Positions 16,988 through 26,444 of a stretch of DNA of 64,000 bases are shown in pieces. A program made the translations under genes and the position numbers. The stretch spans positions 186,001 through 250,000 of the forward strand of contig NZ_CP146241.1 of the NCBI RefSeq assembly GCF_037039395.1. Reading direction: 5' to 3'. The stretch's first letter is position 1, and every line of letters begins with the position of its first letter. The notes under the pieces are model-generated. The model worked only from the letters and a program-made list of their open reading frames with translations. It was not told the DNA's origin and ran no database searches. The DNA is from Agrobacterium vitis (GTDB lineage Bacteria > Pseudomonadota > Alphaproteobacteria > Rhizobiales > Rhizobiaceae).

Positions 16988-17968
16988 CTAAAGAATATCA
17001 TCGCGCAGGCAGGCCGTCACATGATCGGGACCCACCGCCCGCAAGGGTGGCACGGTTTGCGCGCAAGCCGGCATGGCGTAGCGGCACCGCGTTCGGAATA
17101 CGCAGCCGCTCGGCTGATCAATCGGATTGGGAAGATCACCCTCCGCCATGGCGCGGATCGGCTGGTGGTCGGGGTCTGGAACAGGCGAGGCCGAAAGAAG
17201 CGCCTCCGTATAGGGATGGCGCGGGCGCGCATAGAGCGCGTCGCGAGGTGCAATCTCCATCACCCGTCCAAGATAAAGCACCACGACGCGGTCGCATAAA
17301 TGCTCCACGACAGCGAGATCGTGCGAGATGAACAGCATCGTCAGATGTAGCCTCTCTTTAAGATCCTGCAGGAGGTTCAGAACCTGTGCCTGCACGGACA
17401 CATCAAGCGCTGAGACAGGCTCATCGGCCACAACGAATTCGGGCTCAACGATCAGCGCGCGGGCAATCACGATGCGCTGACGCTGGCCGCCGGAAAACTC
17501 GTGCGGGTAACGGTTTGCGGCATCCACCGGCAGGCCGACATGGTCCAGCATCTCCGTCACACGGCACGCACGGTCCACCTTGTTGCCAATGCCATGCACT
17601 TCAAGTCCTTCCGCAATTTGCGCGCCCACCCGCATGCGCGGGTTGAGGCTCGAAAACGGGTCCTGGAAGATCATCTGAATACGCTTGCGAAAAGGCAGGA
17701 TATCGCGCTCGACAAGATTTCCAATATTCTGCGTGTCGAAGACGATATTGCCACTGCTTGGCTCATCCAGACGCATGACCAGTCGGCCTATGGTGGTCTT
17801 TCCCGATCCAGATTCGCCGACAAGTCCAACCGTCTCGCCCCTGCGCACGGAAAAATTCACATCCGCGACAGCATGGACGTAGCGGGCGGGGCCGAAAAAC
17901 CTATCGCGCTTCACCGGAAAGCGCTTGACGAGGTTTTCAAGAACCAGAAGATCAGGTTTGTCACTCAT
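16988..17968 (-). CDS. DppF/OppF-type ABC transporter ATP-binding protein
   Basis: A 326-residue ATPase starting MSDKPDLLV at an ATG overlapping the DppD-type stop (ATGA). Walker A GESGSGKTT near 50, signature FSGGQRQR, Walker B FVVADEP and the C-terminal oligopeptide/dipeptide extension (HPYTEALLSASPVPDP, then a CRYAMPAC cysteine pair that may bind an iron-sulfur cluster, as in relatives). The N-terminal part FFGPARYVHAVADVNF is typical of DppF. It acts with the next three upstream genes as the importer feeding HyuA/HyuB and the epimerase. Confidence 0.9.
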   Translation of the reverse strand: MSDKPDLLVLENLVKRFPVKRDRFFGPARYVHAVADVNFSVRRGETVGLVGESGSGKTTIGRLVMRLDEPSSGNIVFDTQNIGNLVERDILPFRKRIQMIFQDPFSSLNPRMRVGAQIAEGLEVHGIGNKVDRACRVTEMLDHVGLPVDAANRYPHEFSGGQRQRIVIARALIVEPEFVVADEPVSALDVSVQAQVLNLLQDLKERLHLTMLFISHDLAVVEHLCDRVVVLYLGRVMEIAPRDALYARPRHPYTEALLSASPVPDPDHQPIRAMAEGDLPNPIDQPSGCVFRTRCRYAMPACAQTVPPLRAVGPDHVTACLRDDIL

Positions 17969-18987
17969 GGCGCCACCTCCTTCCAGTGCAAGCAGCGGAC
18001 GATGTGATCCGCCTCGACGCTTTCGAACGGTGGGTTGGCGCGCGAGCAGTCGTCCGTCGCGAATGTGCAACGAGGCGCGAAGCGACAGCCCGCCGGAAGG
18101 TCGAGGGGACTGGGAGGAATGCCTCCGATCGCTGGCAGGCGACCGTCGCTGCCGACAGCCCCTTTGCGCGGGATCGAGTTCAACAGGCCGATCGTGTAGG
18201 GATGGCGGGGATTGGAAAAAATCCGTCGCACGGGGCCGTGCTCCACGATCTGCCCGGCATACATGACAGCCACGTCATCAGCGACCTGCGCGATCACACC
18301 CATATTGTGGGTGATGAAAAGAACGGACATGCCGATCTCGACCTGCAGACGCTTGATAAGGTCGATAATCTGCGCCTGGATCGTCACGTCTAGCGCCGTT
18401 GTCGGCTCATCTGCAATCAGCAGTGACGGGCGACAGGACAGCGCAATTGCGATCATCACGCGCTGGCGCATTCCGCCCGACATCTGGTGTGGATAGTCAT
18501 CGACACGCTTCTCCGGGGCTGGAATGCCGACCAGACGCAGCATTTCAATGGCACGGTGGCGTGCCTCGGCCTTGCTGGCACCCTGGTGTAGCCGGACGGC
18601 CTCGGCGATTTGCTTACCGACCGGCCAGACCGGATCGAGACTGGTCATCGGCTCCTGGAATACCATCGCGATTTCGTTGCCGCGAATGGTTCGCATCTCT
18701 TTTTCCGGCAGCCTGACAAGATCGACCTCGCCGTTTCGGCTTTTGAACAGCATGGAACCGCCGGCGATCCGGCCGTTACTGCGTTCGATGAGGCGCATCA
18801 ACGAAAGGCTGGTCACCGATTTGCCCGAACCGGATTCGCCCACGAGACCCAGTGTCTTGCCCGGAGCAATGGAAAACGACACACCATCCACGCTGGTGAC
18901 GAGGCCGCGCGGCGTGTCGAAGGTCGTCTTCAGGTCGCAGACGCTCAGGAGCGTGGCGGAGGAGGACGCTTGGGTGTTCATGGTCAT
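17965..18987 (-). CDS. DppD/OppD-type ABC transporter ATP-binding protein
   Basis: A 340-residue ATPase. Walker A GESGSGKS near 46, Q-loop in [12 protein letters not shown], signature MSGGMRQR, Walker B LLIADEP and the C-terminal extension with [15 protein letters not shown] and a cysteine pair ([14 protein letters not shown]). Two ATGs (18987 and 18981) are possible; the first overlaps the preceding permease stop. It forms the ATPase pair with DppF-type 16988-17968 below the permeases. Confidence 0.9.
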   Translation of the reverse strand: MTMNTQASSSATLLSVCDLKTTFDTPRGLVTSVDGVSFSIAPGKTLGLVGESGSGKSVTSLSLMRLIERSNGRIAGGSMLFKSRNGEVDLVRLPEKEMRTIRGNEIAMVFQEPMTSLDPVWPVGKQIAEAVRLHQGASKAEARHRAIEMLRLVGIPAPEKRVDDYPHQMSGGMRQRVMIAIALSCRPSLLIADEPTTALDVTIQAQIIDLIKRLQVEIGMSVLFITHNMGVIAQVADDVAVMYAGQIVEHGPVRRIFSNPRHPYTIGLLNSIPRKGAVGSDGRLPAIGGIPPSPLDLPAGCRFAPRCTFATDDCSRANPPFESVEADHIVRCLHWKEVAP

Positions 18988-19985
18988 GAGCGCCTCACCC
19001 TTGGGTCGACAACACCGTAAAGGATGTCGACAAGGAAGTTGACGACGATATAAATCAACGCGCTCAACAGGATGAAGGCCTGCACCACAGCATAATCCTG
19101 CCTGAGGATACCATCGATCACCAACCCGCCGACACCGGGCCAGGTATAGATGCGCTCGACCAGCACGGACCCGCCCAGCAACTGGGCGAGGATCAACCCA
19201 CCAGCCGTGAGCGTTGGCAGGAAGGCATTCGGCAACACATGGCCAAATGCTATCGCAAGGCCGCGAACGCCCTTAGCGTGGAGCACAGTGACAAACGGTT
19301 CGTTTGCCGTATCGAGGAGATTGGCGCGCAATAGCCGGATCAGATAACCGAGCGATCCCAGCGCGAGCGTCACACTCGGAAGCGCCAGATAGTGAAGCGC
19401 GCCGAAGAACCCGGACACGTCTCCGGCGAGCAGGAAGTCTATACTGTAGAGCCCTGTCACGAGCGCCGGAGGCGCATCGCCACGCCCAACAGGGCCTGGG
19501 AACCAGCCGAGATTTTCCGAAAAGATGATCAGGAAAAGCAGCGCGATCCAGAAGGGTGGAACGCCAACGAAAACGAAAGCAGAGCCACGCAGCAGCCGAT
19601 CGAGCCAGCGCGAACGCGCAAAGACGGAAAACACCGTCAGGACTATCGCGCCAATGAAGGCAAAGAGGAAGGCGTAAAGCGCAAGTTCCGCGCTAGCTGG
19701 CAGGCGTTGCCCGATCTGCTGAAGCACCGGCTGGCCGGCGCTATAGGAGAACCCCCAGTCGCCTCTGACAAATCCGACAATATAATCAGCATATTGTATG
19801 TAAAGCGGCTTATTGAGGCCAAGCGCTGCCTCCACCTGCCCGATGACCTCGTCTGTCGCGAAGGGGCCAGCAATGAGACGTGCGGGGTTGGTCGGCACGG
19901 CGCGCAACACGATGAAGGCAATAAGGGAGGCGCCCAAAAGCGTCAGCAGCGCGGAAAAGACCCGTTCCATGATGAAGCGAAGCAT
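18984..19985 (-). CDS. DppB-type ABC permease
   Basis: A 333-residue inner-membrane protein with six predicted spans. The start MLRFIMERVFSALLTLLGAS fits the family N-terminus exactly and lies 2 bp after the upstream permease stop; the open frame extends 56 codons further but with unrelated sequence. The hallmark GDWGFSYSAGQPV (family GDLGxS) and the ATPase-coupling loop VLHAKGVRGLAIAFGHVLPNA are present. It pairs with the DppC-type permease. Confidence 0.9.
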   Translation of the reverse strand: MLRFIMERVFSALLTLLGASLIAFIVLRAVPTNPARLIAGPFATDEVIGQVEAALGLNKPLYIQYADYIVGFVRGDWGFSYSAGQPVLQQIGQRLPASAELALYAFLFAFIGAIVLTVFSVFARSRWLDRLLRGSAFVFVGVPPFWIALLFLIIFSENLGWFPGPVGRGDAPPALVTGLYSIDFLLAGDVSGFFGALHYLALPSVTLALGSLGYLIRLLRANLLDTANEPFVTVLHAKGVRGLAIAFGHVLPNAFLPTLTAGGLILAQLLGGSVLVERIYTWPGVGGLVIDGILRQDYAVVQAFILLSALIYIVVNFLVDILYGVVDPRVRRS

Positions 19986-19987
19986 GT

Positions 19988-20830
19988 TTAATGCCCTCCC
20001 ATCGCGGATTTTGGATCGTAATATTCGCGCAGGCGGTCGGCGATCAGGTTCGCGGATGCGGCCAGAAGGAAGATGCCAAGGCCGGGGAAAAGGCCGAGCC
20101 ACCATTGCCCCGTCAGCGCATAGGCGAGACCTTCCGTGATCATCGTTCCCCATTCGGGCAGCGGCGGCTGGATGCCGAGGCCGACAAAGCCGAGCGCTGC
20201 CAGCGTCAGGATCGCGAAGCTGAAGACCGACGACGCCTGGATCAAAACCGTTGAAACCGTCTGCGGCAGGACGTGACGGCGCAGGATGCTGAGCCGGGAT
20301 ACGCCGAGGGCCCGCGCCGCATCGATATAGGAGAGATTGCGAATGCGCAGCACCTCGCTGCGAAGCAGGCGATAATACCAGGGGATCGCCGCCAGAACGA
20401 TGCCGAACACGGCTGAAACAACACCGGGACCGAGCCCGATCGCAACTGCCATGGCCAGGATCAACGGCGGAAAGGACAAGATTGCATCCATGATCCGCGA
20501 AACGGCGAGGTCAAACCAGCCGCCTGAAAAACCGGCGAGCAGGCCAAGCCCCCCGCCAAGCAGCGTGGCGAGAACCGTTACCACGCACGACACGCCCAAT
20601 GAAACCCGTGCGCCGCTCATGAAGCGGGCCAGCACATCGCGACCGACATCATCCGTTCCCATCGGATGCGACCAGTCCGGCGGTGAAAGAGCGGTCAAGA
20701 TGTCCACTTCGAGCGGATCGAAATGCCAGACCATCGGCCCGAAGATCGCGATGGCGAACAGGACGGCCAGAATGATCGCACCCGTTGCCATTTCACTGTC
20801 CCTGAATATTTGACCGAAGAAGGACCGCAT
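19988..20830 (-). CDS. DppC-type ABC permease
   Basis: A 280-residue permease with the diagnostic HPMGTDDVGRDVLARFMSGAR near residues 54-74. The coupling loop YIDAARALGVSRLSILRRHV is intact. I choose MRSFFGQIF at 20830 because AAGGGA precedes it by about 7 bp; the ATG at 20845 would place that element inside the gene. It lies 56 bp downstream of HyuB, so HyuA, HyuB and transporter are probably one transcript. Confidence 0.89.
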   Translation of the reverse strand: MRSFFGQIFRDSEMATGAIILAVLFAIAIFGPMVWHFDPLEVDILTALSPPDWSHPMGTDDVGRDVLARFMSGARVSLGVSCVVTVLATLLGGGLGLLAGFSGGWFDLAVSRIMDAILSFPPLILAMAVAIGLGPGVVSAVFGIVLAAIPWYYRLLRSEVLRIRNLSYIDAARALGVSRLSILRRHVLPQTVSTVLIQASSVFSFAILTLAALGFVGLGIQPPLPEWGTMITEGLAYALTGQWWLGLFPGLGIFLLAASANLIADRLREYYDPKSAMGGH

Positions 20831-20886
20831 GATGTTCCCTTGCAAAAAGAGCCGGGAGAAATCCTATCCCTTCCGGCTCATGAGAT

Positions 20887-22602
20887 TCAGAATGCGTGCG
20901 GATAATGCTGCCGCGCAAAGGCCTCAGAGATATAACCATCATCGAGATCGGCCTGGATCTTCTCCAGAGGTCGCTCAGCGGGCTCGCCATATCCGCCGCC
21001 GCCGCCGGTTTGAAGCTTGAGCAAGCCGCCCTTGGGGACGAGGAAATGCGTGGTTTTCGGAACGACATGTTCTGTGCCGTCCGGCATGACCACCATTGCA
21101 TTGTTCGCACGGCCGCCAAGGCCGCCTTCAAGTCCCCAAGGCTGGTTCTTCGAGCGTTCGAACACCGTTGTGATGAATGTGTCTTCCGTCATTTCAAAGA
21201 ACAGATCGATGCCTGGTCCGCCACGATATTTGCCGGGACCGACGGAATCCTGTGCCAGAGCAAGACGCTCGACGAGGAAAGGATTTCGGGCCTCCCAGAC
21301 CTCGACCGGGGTGAAGCGCGTGGCCGATTCCGAGATATGCAGCATGGTGCCGCCATCGCCGCCATCCCAGGCGCCCTGCCCGGTCGGATGCGGGGCGCCA
21401 TCCGCCCAGGCCTCGCCGGTTTCCTCGCGGGTTCCCCACCAGACGACCGAGCAAATGCATCCGCCAGAGCAGGCCGGAACGGATGAAGGCAGCGCCTTGG
21501 AAATAGCGTTGTAGATGACTTCGATCGCCTGCAATGCCGACCAGCCATAGAGAAAGCAGGGAGACGGCGGTTCGGGATCGAACATGCTGCCGGGGCGGGT
21601 GATGACCTTGATCGGCCGGAAATGGCCTTCATGGGGCGCTTCGCCATAGCCGGCAAGCATGGTAATCGCAACACGGCTCGCCGAGATCGTCGATGGCAGG
21701 GGGCTGTTAACGGGACCGCCTTGCGCATCAGGGACTTCGGAAAAGTCGATGGTGACGTCCGAGCCCTTCACGTCGACAGTGATTTCAAAGGGGATTCTGT
21801 TCTTGGTGACGCCGTTATCGTCCATTTCCCCATTGCCCACATAGCGGCCATCGGGAATCTTCTCGAAGAAGCTGCGAATGATGGCCTCTCCATGGTCAAA
21901 CATATGCTCGACAGCATTGCGATACGTTTCGAGGCCGAAACGCTCCACCACCTCGAGGAAGCTCTTGGCTCCGACGCGGCATCCGGTAACCTGGGCATCA
22001 AGATCACCCGACACAGCTTTGGGAACGCGGCTGTTGCCGAGGATCATGCGATAGATGTCGTCGTTAAGCTCACCCTTTTTGTAGATCTTCACGCCCGGGA
22101 AGATCGTGCCTTCCTGGAAGACATCCGTGGTGTCGGTGCAATAGGGATCCTTGGCGGCGATATCGAGCCAGTGGCCCTTGATCGCCGTGTAGCCGATCAG
22201 GTCCTGCCGATAGAAGACCGGCATGATGATGACCATGTCCTGGGGATGCGAACCAGTGCCATAAGGCCAATTGTACATCAGGATATCGCCATCGAAGAGC
22301 TTGTCTTCGCCACCGATATTCTTGACGGCCTCGCGCACGGCAAAGTTCAGCGTTCCCATGAAGATGGGAAGGCTTGGCGCCTGAGAGAGCATGCGCAGCT
22401 CGCGATCATAGATGGCGACAGCAAAGTCCAGCACCTCGTAAATGATCGGCGAGAAAGCCGTACGGATCAGCGCCCGCTTCATCTGGTTGGCGGCCGAATT
22501 CAGCGCATGCCGCACGACTTCCGTCGTGATCGGATCGGAGTTGACGGCAAGGCCCTTGCTGGGAACCCCTGCCAAGTGAAGGACTGGATCTTTCCGCTTC
22601 AT
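20887..22602 (-). CDS. hyuB: Hydantoinase B/oxoprolinase B-family protein (system 1)
   Basis: A 571-residue HyuB-type subunit. Family landmarks are DPITTEVVRHALNSAANQM, the metal/nucleotide-linked YNWPYGTGSHPQDM, the central WLDIAAKDPYCTDTTDVFQEG and the C-terminal GLEGGLGG and GGGGGYG glycine clusters. With HyuA it would form an ATP-dependent ring-opening hydrolase (N-methylhydantoinase, 5-oxoprolinase or acetone carboxylase-like). The start MKRKDPVLH at 22602 leaves a 2-bp gap to HyuA. The substrate is unknown; context with a cyclic-imino-acid epimerase and reductase suggests a five- or six-membered lactam or hydantoin. Confidence 0.86.
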   Translation of the reverse strand: MKRKDPVLHLAGVPSKGLAVNSDPITTEVVRHALNSAANQMKRALIRTAFSPIIYEVLDFAVAIYDRELRMLSQAPSLPIFMGTLNFAVREAVKNIGGEDKLFDGDILMYNWPYGTGSHPQDMVIIMPVFYRQDLIGYTAIKGHWLDIAAKDPYCTDTTDVFQEGTIFPGVKIYKKGELNDDIYRMILGNSRVPKAVSGDLDAQVTGCRVGAKSFLEVVERFGLETYRNAVEHMFDHGEAIIRSFFEKIPDGRYVGNGEMDDNGVTKNRIPFEITVDVKGSDVTIDFSEVPDAQGGPVNSPLPSTISASRVAITMLAGYGEAPHEGHFRPIKVITRPGSMFDPEPPSPCFLYGWSALQAIEVIYNAISKALPSSVPACSGGCICSVVWWGTREETGEAWADGAPHPTGQGAWDGGDGGTMLHISESATRFTPVEVWEARNPFLVERLALAQDSVGPGKYRGGPGIDLFFEMTEDTFITTVFERSKNQPWGLEGGLGGRANNAMVVMPDGTEHVVPKTTHFLVPKGGLLKLQTGGGGGYGEPAERPLEKIQADLDDGYISEAFARQHYPHAF

Positions 22603-22604
22603 GA

Positions 22605-24626
22605 TTAACTCTTCCGTTCCAGAATGATTTCGCCGACAGTCCCGATCCGCGCCGTCCAATCGGCGTCCAGATAGGTGGTGCAGGTTCCTTCGGTGATGAT
22701 GGCGGGGCCTGAGAGCGTACCGGCAATCGCCTGACGCTGTACGATCGCAAAGGACATGCGCTTTCCTTTCTCGAACGAAAAAGCCTCAAGCGTCTGGAAC
22801 TCTGCAACGGCTTCCGGCTCGTGCGTGAAGCGGATTTCCCGCCGCGGCAACGGCACGCGCACGGTGGCACGAATGGAAACCACCTCGATTTCGTCGTTCA
22901 TCGTGCTGCCGAATGTCCTGGTGTATTCGGCGCGGAACTTCGTCTTGATGGACTCCGCGCTCTCAGAGATCCTGCCATTCTCGTTATCGGCAACGATAGA
23001 CAGCCGGTGCTCCTGCCCCTTGTAGCGCAGGTCGAGGCGAACGGCATTGACCGCTTCGGCGAACGAACGCTCGCTTCGCGACCGGATCGCGACAAAAAGC
23101 CCTTCCAGCACCTCATTGGCGATCTTAAGGCTGTCATCCGTCAGATCCAGGATGCGGGTACGCGCTGCCGACTGGACCATGTCCGCCCCGAGAAGTCCCC
23201 AGGCAGAGAAATTGCCGGCGAGTGGCGGCACGACGATCTCGTTCATCTTCAACTCGTCCGCAAGCAGGGTCGCCATCAGCGGTCCGGCGCCACCGAAGGG
23301 CAGCAACGTCATCTCCCGAGGGTCAAAACCCTGGTCCAGAGAAATCTCCCGCATGGCATTGGCCATGGCCGAGCTGGCAATGCGCAGAACGCCCGCCGCC
23401 GTCGTTTCGATATCTTGTCCGATTGCCGATGCGACAGGGGCAAGCGCGGCCTCGGCCTTGCCGATATCGAGATGGATGCCGGAGGCGAGATTACCCGGAC
23501 CGAGCATGCCAAGATAGGCCGCAGCGTCGGTGAGCGCGGGCTGGGTACCTCCCTTACCGTAGCAGGCAGGCCCCGGAACGGCGCCAGCGCTTTGTGGCCC
23601 TACACGCATGAGATTGCCCGCATCGACATAGGCAAGCGACCCGCCGCCCGAACCGATCGAGCGCACGTCGACCCATGGGGTCTGCACCGGCATATTGTCG
23701 ATCATGCCCTCGAATAGAACCTGGGGTTCGCCATCGATGATGACAGCCGTGTCGAAACTCGTCCCGCCGACATCGGCGGTGATCATGGCCTTCCGCCCAA
23801 GCATCTTGGCAAGCTCACCTGCCCCCTGAGCGCCGCCGACAGGCCCGGACATAATCGTTTCGAACGGTCGGTCTTCCGCCTCGGAAAATGTCATGGAGCC
23901 ACTGCCGGAACGCGTAATCAGGCACTGACCCTTAAAGCCGAGATTGCGCAGCGTGTTTTCCAGCCGCCTGAGATAATTCGACATGCGACCGCGAACGAAC
24001 GCATCGATGACAGTTGTCGACGTGCGCTCATATTCCCGGTATTCCCCGGAGATCTTGTGGGAGAGCGAAATGCCGCCCTCATATCCCGCATCACGAAGAA
24101 TGGCTTCGATCTCAAGCTCGTGCTGCGGATTGGCAAAGGCGCTGATCAGGCAGACGGCAATGCTGTCGACCTTTTCTGCCGCCAGCAGTTCATAGGCCGC
24201 CAGAACACTTTCTCGCGTCACCGGCGATAGAACCGTGCCATCGCCCCGAATGCGCCCATCGACTTCCAGACGAAGGCGGCGCGGAACGAGCGGCACCGTT
24301 TGTTTCCAGAACAGATTGTACATTTCCGCGCGGTCGCCGCGCCGGATTTCAAGGACGTCGCGGAAGCCCTGTGTCGTGATCAGGCCGACCTTGGCCCCAC
24401 GGCGCTCAAGCAGAGCATTGAGGCCCACTGTCGTTCCATGCAGGAAATACGCGGCGCTATCGATAATGTCCTGAGGCACGTGAGCACGGATCGCATGCGC
24501 GACACCTTCCTCAGGCGCTGATGGAACGGTGGGAACTTTTCCTTCAACCGTTCTGCCGTTTTCCTCATCGAAGTAAACAAGGTCTGTGAAGGTGCCGCCG
24601 ATATCGACACCAATCCGGGTAGCCAT
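22605..24626 (-). CDS. hyuA: Hydantoinase A/oxoprolinase A-family protein (system 1)
   Basis: A 673-residue ATP-binding subunit of the hydantoinase/oxoprolinase family. It starts TRIGVDIGGTFTDLVYF, the ASKHA phosphate-1 loop, followed by FLHGTTVGLNALLERRG and the second nucleotide-binding element ADVGGTSFDTAVI. PACYGKGGTQPALTDAAAYLG and LLPFGGAGPLMATLLA complete the usual pattern. It is the second gene after the binding-protein gene in a minus-strand operon; a repeat element lies between the two. Compared with system 2 (689 residues), the two HyuA proteins differ in many positions, so they are not a recent duplication. Confidence 0.87.
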   Translation of the reverse strand: MATRIGVDIGGTFTDLVYFDEENGRTVEGKVPTVPSAPEEGVAHAIRAHVPQDIIDSAAYFLHGTTVGLNALLERRGAKVGLITTQGFRDVLEIRRGDRAEMYNLFWKQTVPLVPRRLRLEVDGRIRGDGTVLSPVTRESVLAAYELLAAEKVDSIAVCLISAFANPQHELEIEAILRDAGYEGGISLSHKISGEYREYERTSTTVIDAFVRGRMSNYLRRLENTLRNLGFKGQCLITRSGSGSMTFSEAEDRPFETIMSGPVGGAQGAGELAKMLGRKAMITADVGGTSFDTAVIIDGEPQVLFEGMIDNMPVQTPWVDVRSIGSGGGSLAYVDAGNLMRVGPQSAGAVPGPACYGKGGTQPALTDAAAYLGMLGPGNLASGIHLDIGKAEAALAPVASAIGQDIETTAAGVLRIASSAMANAMREISLDQGFDPREMTLLPFGGAGPLMATLLADELKMNEIVVPPLAGNFSAWGLLGADMVQSAARTRILDLTDDSLKIANEVLEGLFVAIRSRSERSFAEAVNAVRLDLRYKGQEHRLSIVADNENGRISESAESIKTKFRAEYTRTFGSTMNDEIEVVSIRATVRVPLPRREIRFTHEPEAVAEFQTLEAFSFEKGKRMSFAIVQRQAIAGTLSGPAIITEGTCTTYLDADWTARIGTVGEIILERKS

Positions 24627-24742
24627 GCGTGTTTTCTCCTGATGGGTCGCAGTGACGCAGAAGGCTTCGCTTCTTGTGCGCCCGACACGACGTTGTTCTC
24701 ATCGACCGCCGAGAGGGAAATATCGGCGACCGACAACGTGCC

Positions 24743-24850
24743 TTACAGCGCCGTGCGTTTTATAAAGCGCACAAAGGACGCCGTAACACTTTAAATTTGC
24801 TGGATAATTTCCTCCTTAAATCCATGCCGATTTAAGGAATTAAGCAGTAG
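24743..24850 (+). repeat. RIME-like intergenic palindromic repeat, full copy C
   Basis: Two linked palindromes: GTGCGTTTTATAAAGCGCAC in the first half, then GTAACACTTTAAATTTGC, and CCTTAAATCCATGCCGATTTAAGG in the second, ending TTAAGCAGTA. It lies between the binding-protein gene and hyuA and could reduce expression of hyuA relative to the binding protein, as expected from an mRNA hairpin in such a position. Best-preserved of three copies in the window (648-700, 9846-9957). Confidence 0.7.
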
Positions 24851-24857
24851 AGGCGGT

Positions 24858-26444
24858 TTACTTACCCATGAAGCGGAAGTCGGTGAGCGGCGCGAAACGG
24901 AACGACTTGACATTCTTGCTCAGGACAATGACCGGCTGGTCTTCGAAGAAGAGGAGCTTCGGATAGTCTGCTCGCCAGAGCTTGGTGATCTCGTCAAGGA
25001 TCTTCTGATGCTCGACCTTGTCCAACGTCGCCCGCAACTTCACGACCAGCTCATCAAGCTGCGGATTGCAGGATTCCGTCAGGTTATAGGGCGTCTTGCA
25101 CATGACGTCGTAGCCGAAATAGTAGCCAGCCTCGAAGACACCCGGACCATCGAGCCGCATCAGCGACTGCACCTTATGGCCCTGCGTCAGGTCCTGATAT
25201 TCGGCGCCTGGCGCAATGCGGATCTTCAGGTTGATGCCGAGCTTCGACCAGGTGCTTTGCAAGACGGTGGCGATCTGCTGCTGCGTAGTGTCGCCTTCCT
25301 GAACGAGAACTTCAACGTCGACCGGCAGTTTCACACCGCTCTCCGCCAGCAATGTCTTTGCCTTGGCAAGATCAAACTGGATCGGTTTGCTAAGTTCGGC
25401 ATTGAAACCGGCCATGCTCGGTGGCACCGGACCGAAATAGAGCGTTCCGTATCCGAATGCGACCTTCTTCACGATATCCTCGTAAGGGACGGCATGGGCG
25501 ACGGCCTCGCGCACCTTCGGGTTATCCCAGGGAGCCTTTGTGTTCGGCAGCATCATCTGCTGGACGAAGGGATTGGAGAAGGCCTCAACCTTCACATCCG
25601 GCGAAGACTTAAGCGTCGATACCGCCTGCTTGGAGAGACCGTAGGTGACGTCCGCTTGCCCGCTTCGGGCCTGTAGAAGCAGGGTCGGAGCTGACGAAAT
25701 CCAGTTCATCTGGATCGACTTCGCCAGCGGCGGCTCGCCGCCGAAATTTGGATTGGCCGTGGCATGGGCCGACTGGTTAGGCGAGTAGGAATCCAGCACA
25801 TATGGCCCGGAGCCAGCAACATGCGACGACATGTATTCGTTCGGCTTACCGGCAACGACGCCACCATTGGCTTCAACGACCGTCGGATCGACGATCGATG
25901 CCGCACCCGTCGCCCAGTCGGCGAGAGAATTGGCATTGGACTGGATCAACTTGATGACAACTGTGGTCGCGTCAGGCGCCTCGATCGATTCGATAATGCT
26001 CGGGCTGAGGAATCCATCGGTCAGGAAGTATTGGCCACAACCGCCCATCTTGAGGCCGCGCTCGAAGGAATATTTGACAGCAGCCGCATCGACCGGCTTT
26101 CCGGAGGCGAACTTGTAATTGTCATTCAGCTTGAACGTATAGGTCTTGCCATCATCGCTGATCGTCCACGATTTTGCCAGATAGGGCCGAACCGAGCCGT
26201 AATCTACTTCCTCGCTGCCCGCAGCATTCTTTTTGATGCCGAGATCGACCAGGCGCACATAGAAGTTCTGCAGAAACCCGATATCCGGAACACCGCAGGC
26301 CCAGGCCGGGTCAAGGGTTGATGGCGCGGTTGGCGCATTGACGACGAGATCGCCCGAAGCCGCAAGAGCCGTACCAGCGCCCAAAAGCGCGGCGGCAGCC
26401 GTCATTCCCAACAATCGCGATGACATTCTGCTCATCATGCCCAT
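24858..26444 (-). CDS. DppA-type periplasmic substrate-binding protein (system 1)
   Basis: A 528-residue class II (SBP_bac_5) binding protein. The N-terminal signal peptide ends near ALAASG; AAGGGAA precedes the first ATG. Landmarks are TLDPAWACGVPDIGFLQNFYVRL, LAKSWTISDDGKTYTFKLND and VAGSGPYVLDSYSPN. Two cysteines in the mature part (AWACGVPD and KMGGCGQYF) might form a disulfide. It is the first gene of the minus-strand operon ending with the epimerase and reads from the regulatory interval 26445-26741. Confidence 0.88.
   Translation of the reverse strand: MGMMSRMSSRLLGMTAAAALLGAGTALAASGDLVVNAPTAPSTLDPAWACGVPDIGFLQNFYVRLVDLGIKKNAAGSEEVDYGSVRPYLAKSWTISDDGKTYTFKLNDNYKFASGKPVDAAAVKYSFERGLKMGGCGQYFLTDGFLSPSIIESIEAPDATTVVIKLIQSNANSLADWATGAASIVDPTVVEANGGVVAGKPNEYMSSHVAGSGPYVLDSYSPNQSAHATANPNFGGEPPLAKSIQMNWISSAPTLLLQARSGQADVTYGLSKQAVSTLKSSPDVKVEAFSNPFVQQMMLPNTKAPWDNPKVREAVAHAVPYEDIVKKVAFGYGTLYFGPVPPSMAGFNAELSKPIQFDLAKAKTLLAESGVKLPVDVEVLVQEGDTTQQQIATVLQSTWSKLGINLKIRIAPGAEYQDLTQGHKVQSLMRLDGPGVFEAGYYFGYDVMCKTPYNLTESCNPQLDELVVKLRATLDKVEHQKILDEITKLWRADYPKLLFFEDQPVIVLSKNVKSFRFAPLTDFRFMGK

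Noticed and set aside
21622..22608. Antisense open frame of 328 codons over hyuB
   Set aside because: Mirror of HyuB codons without recognisable domains.
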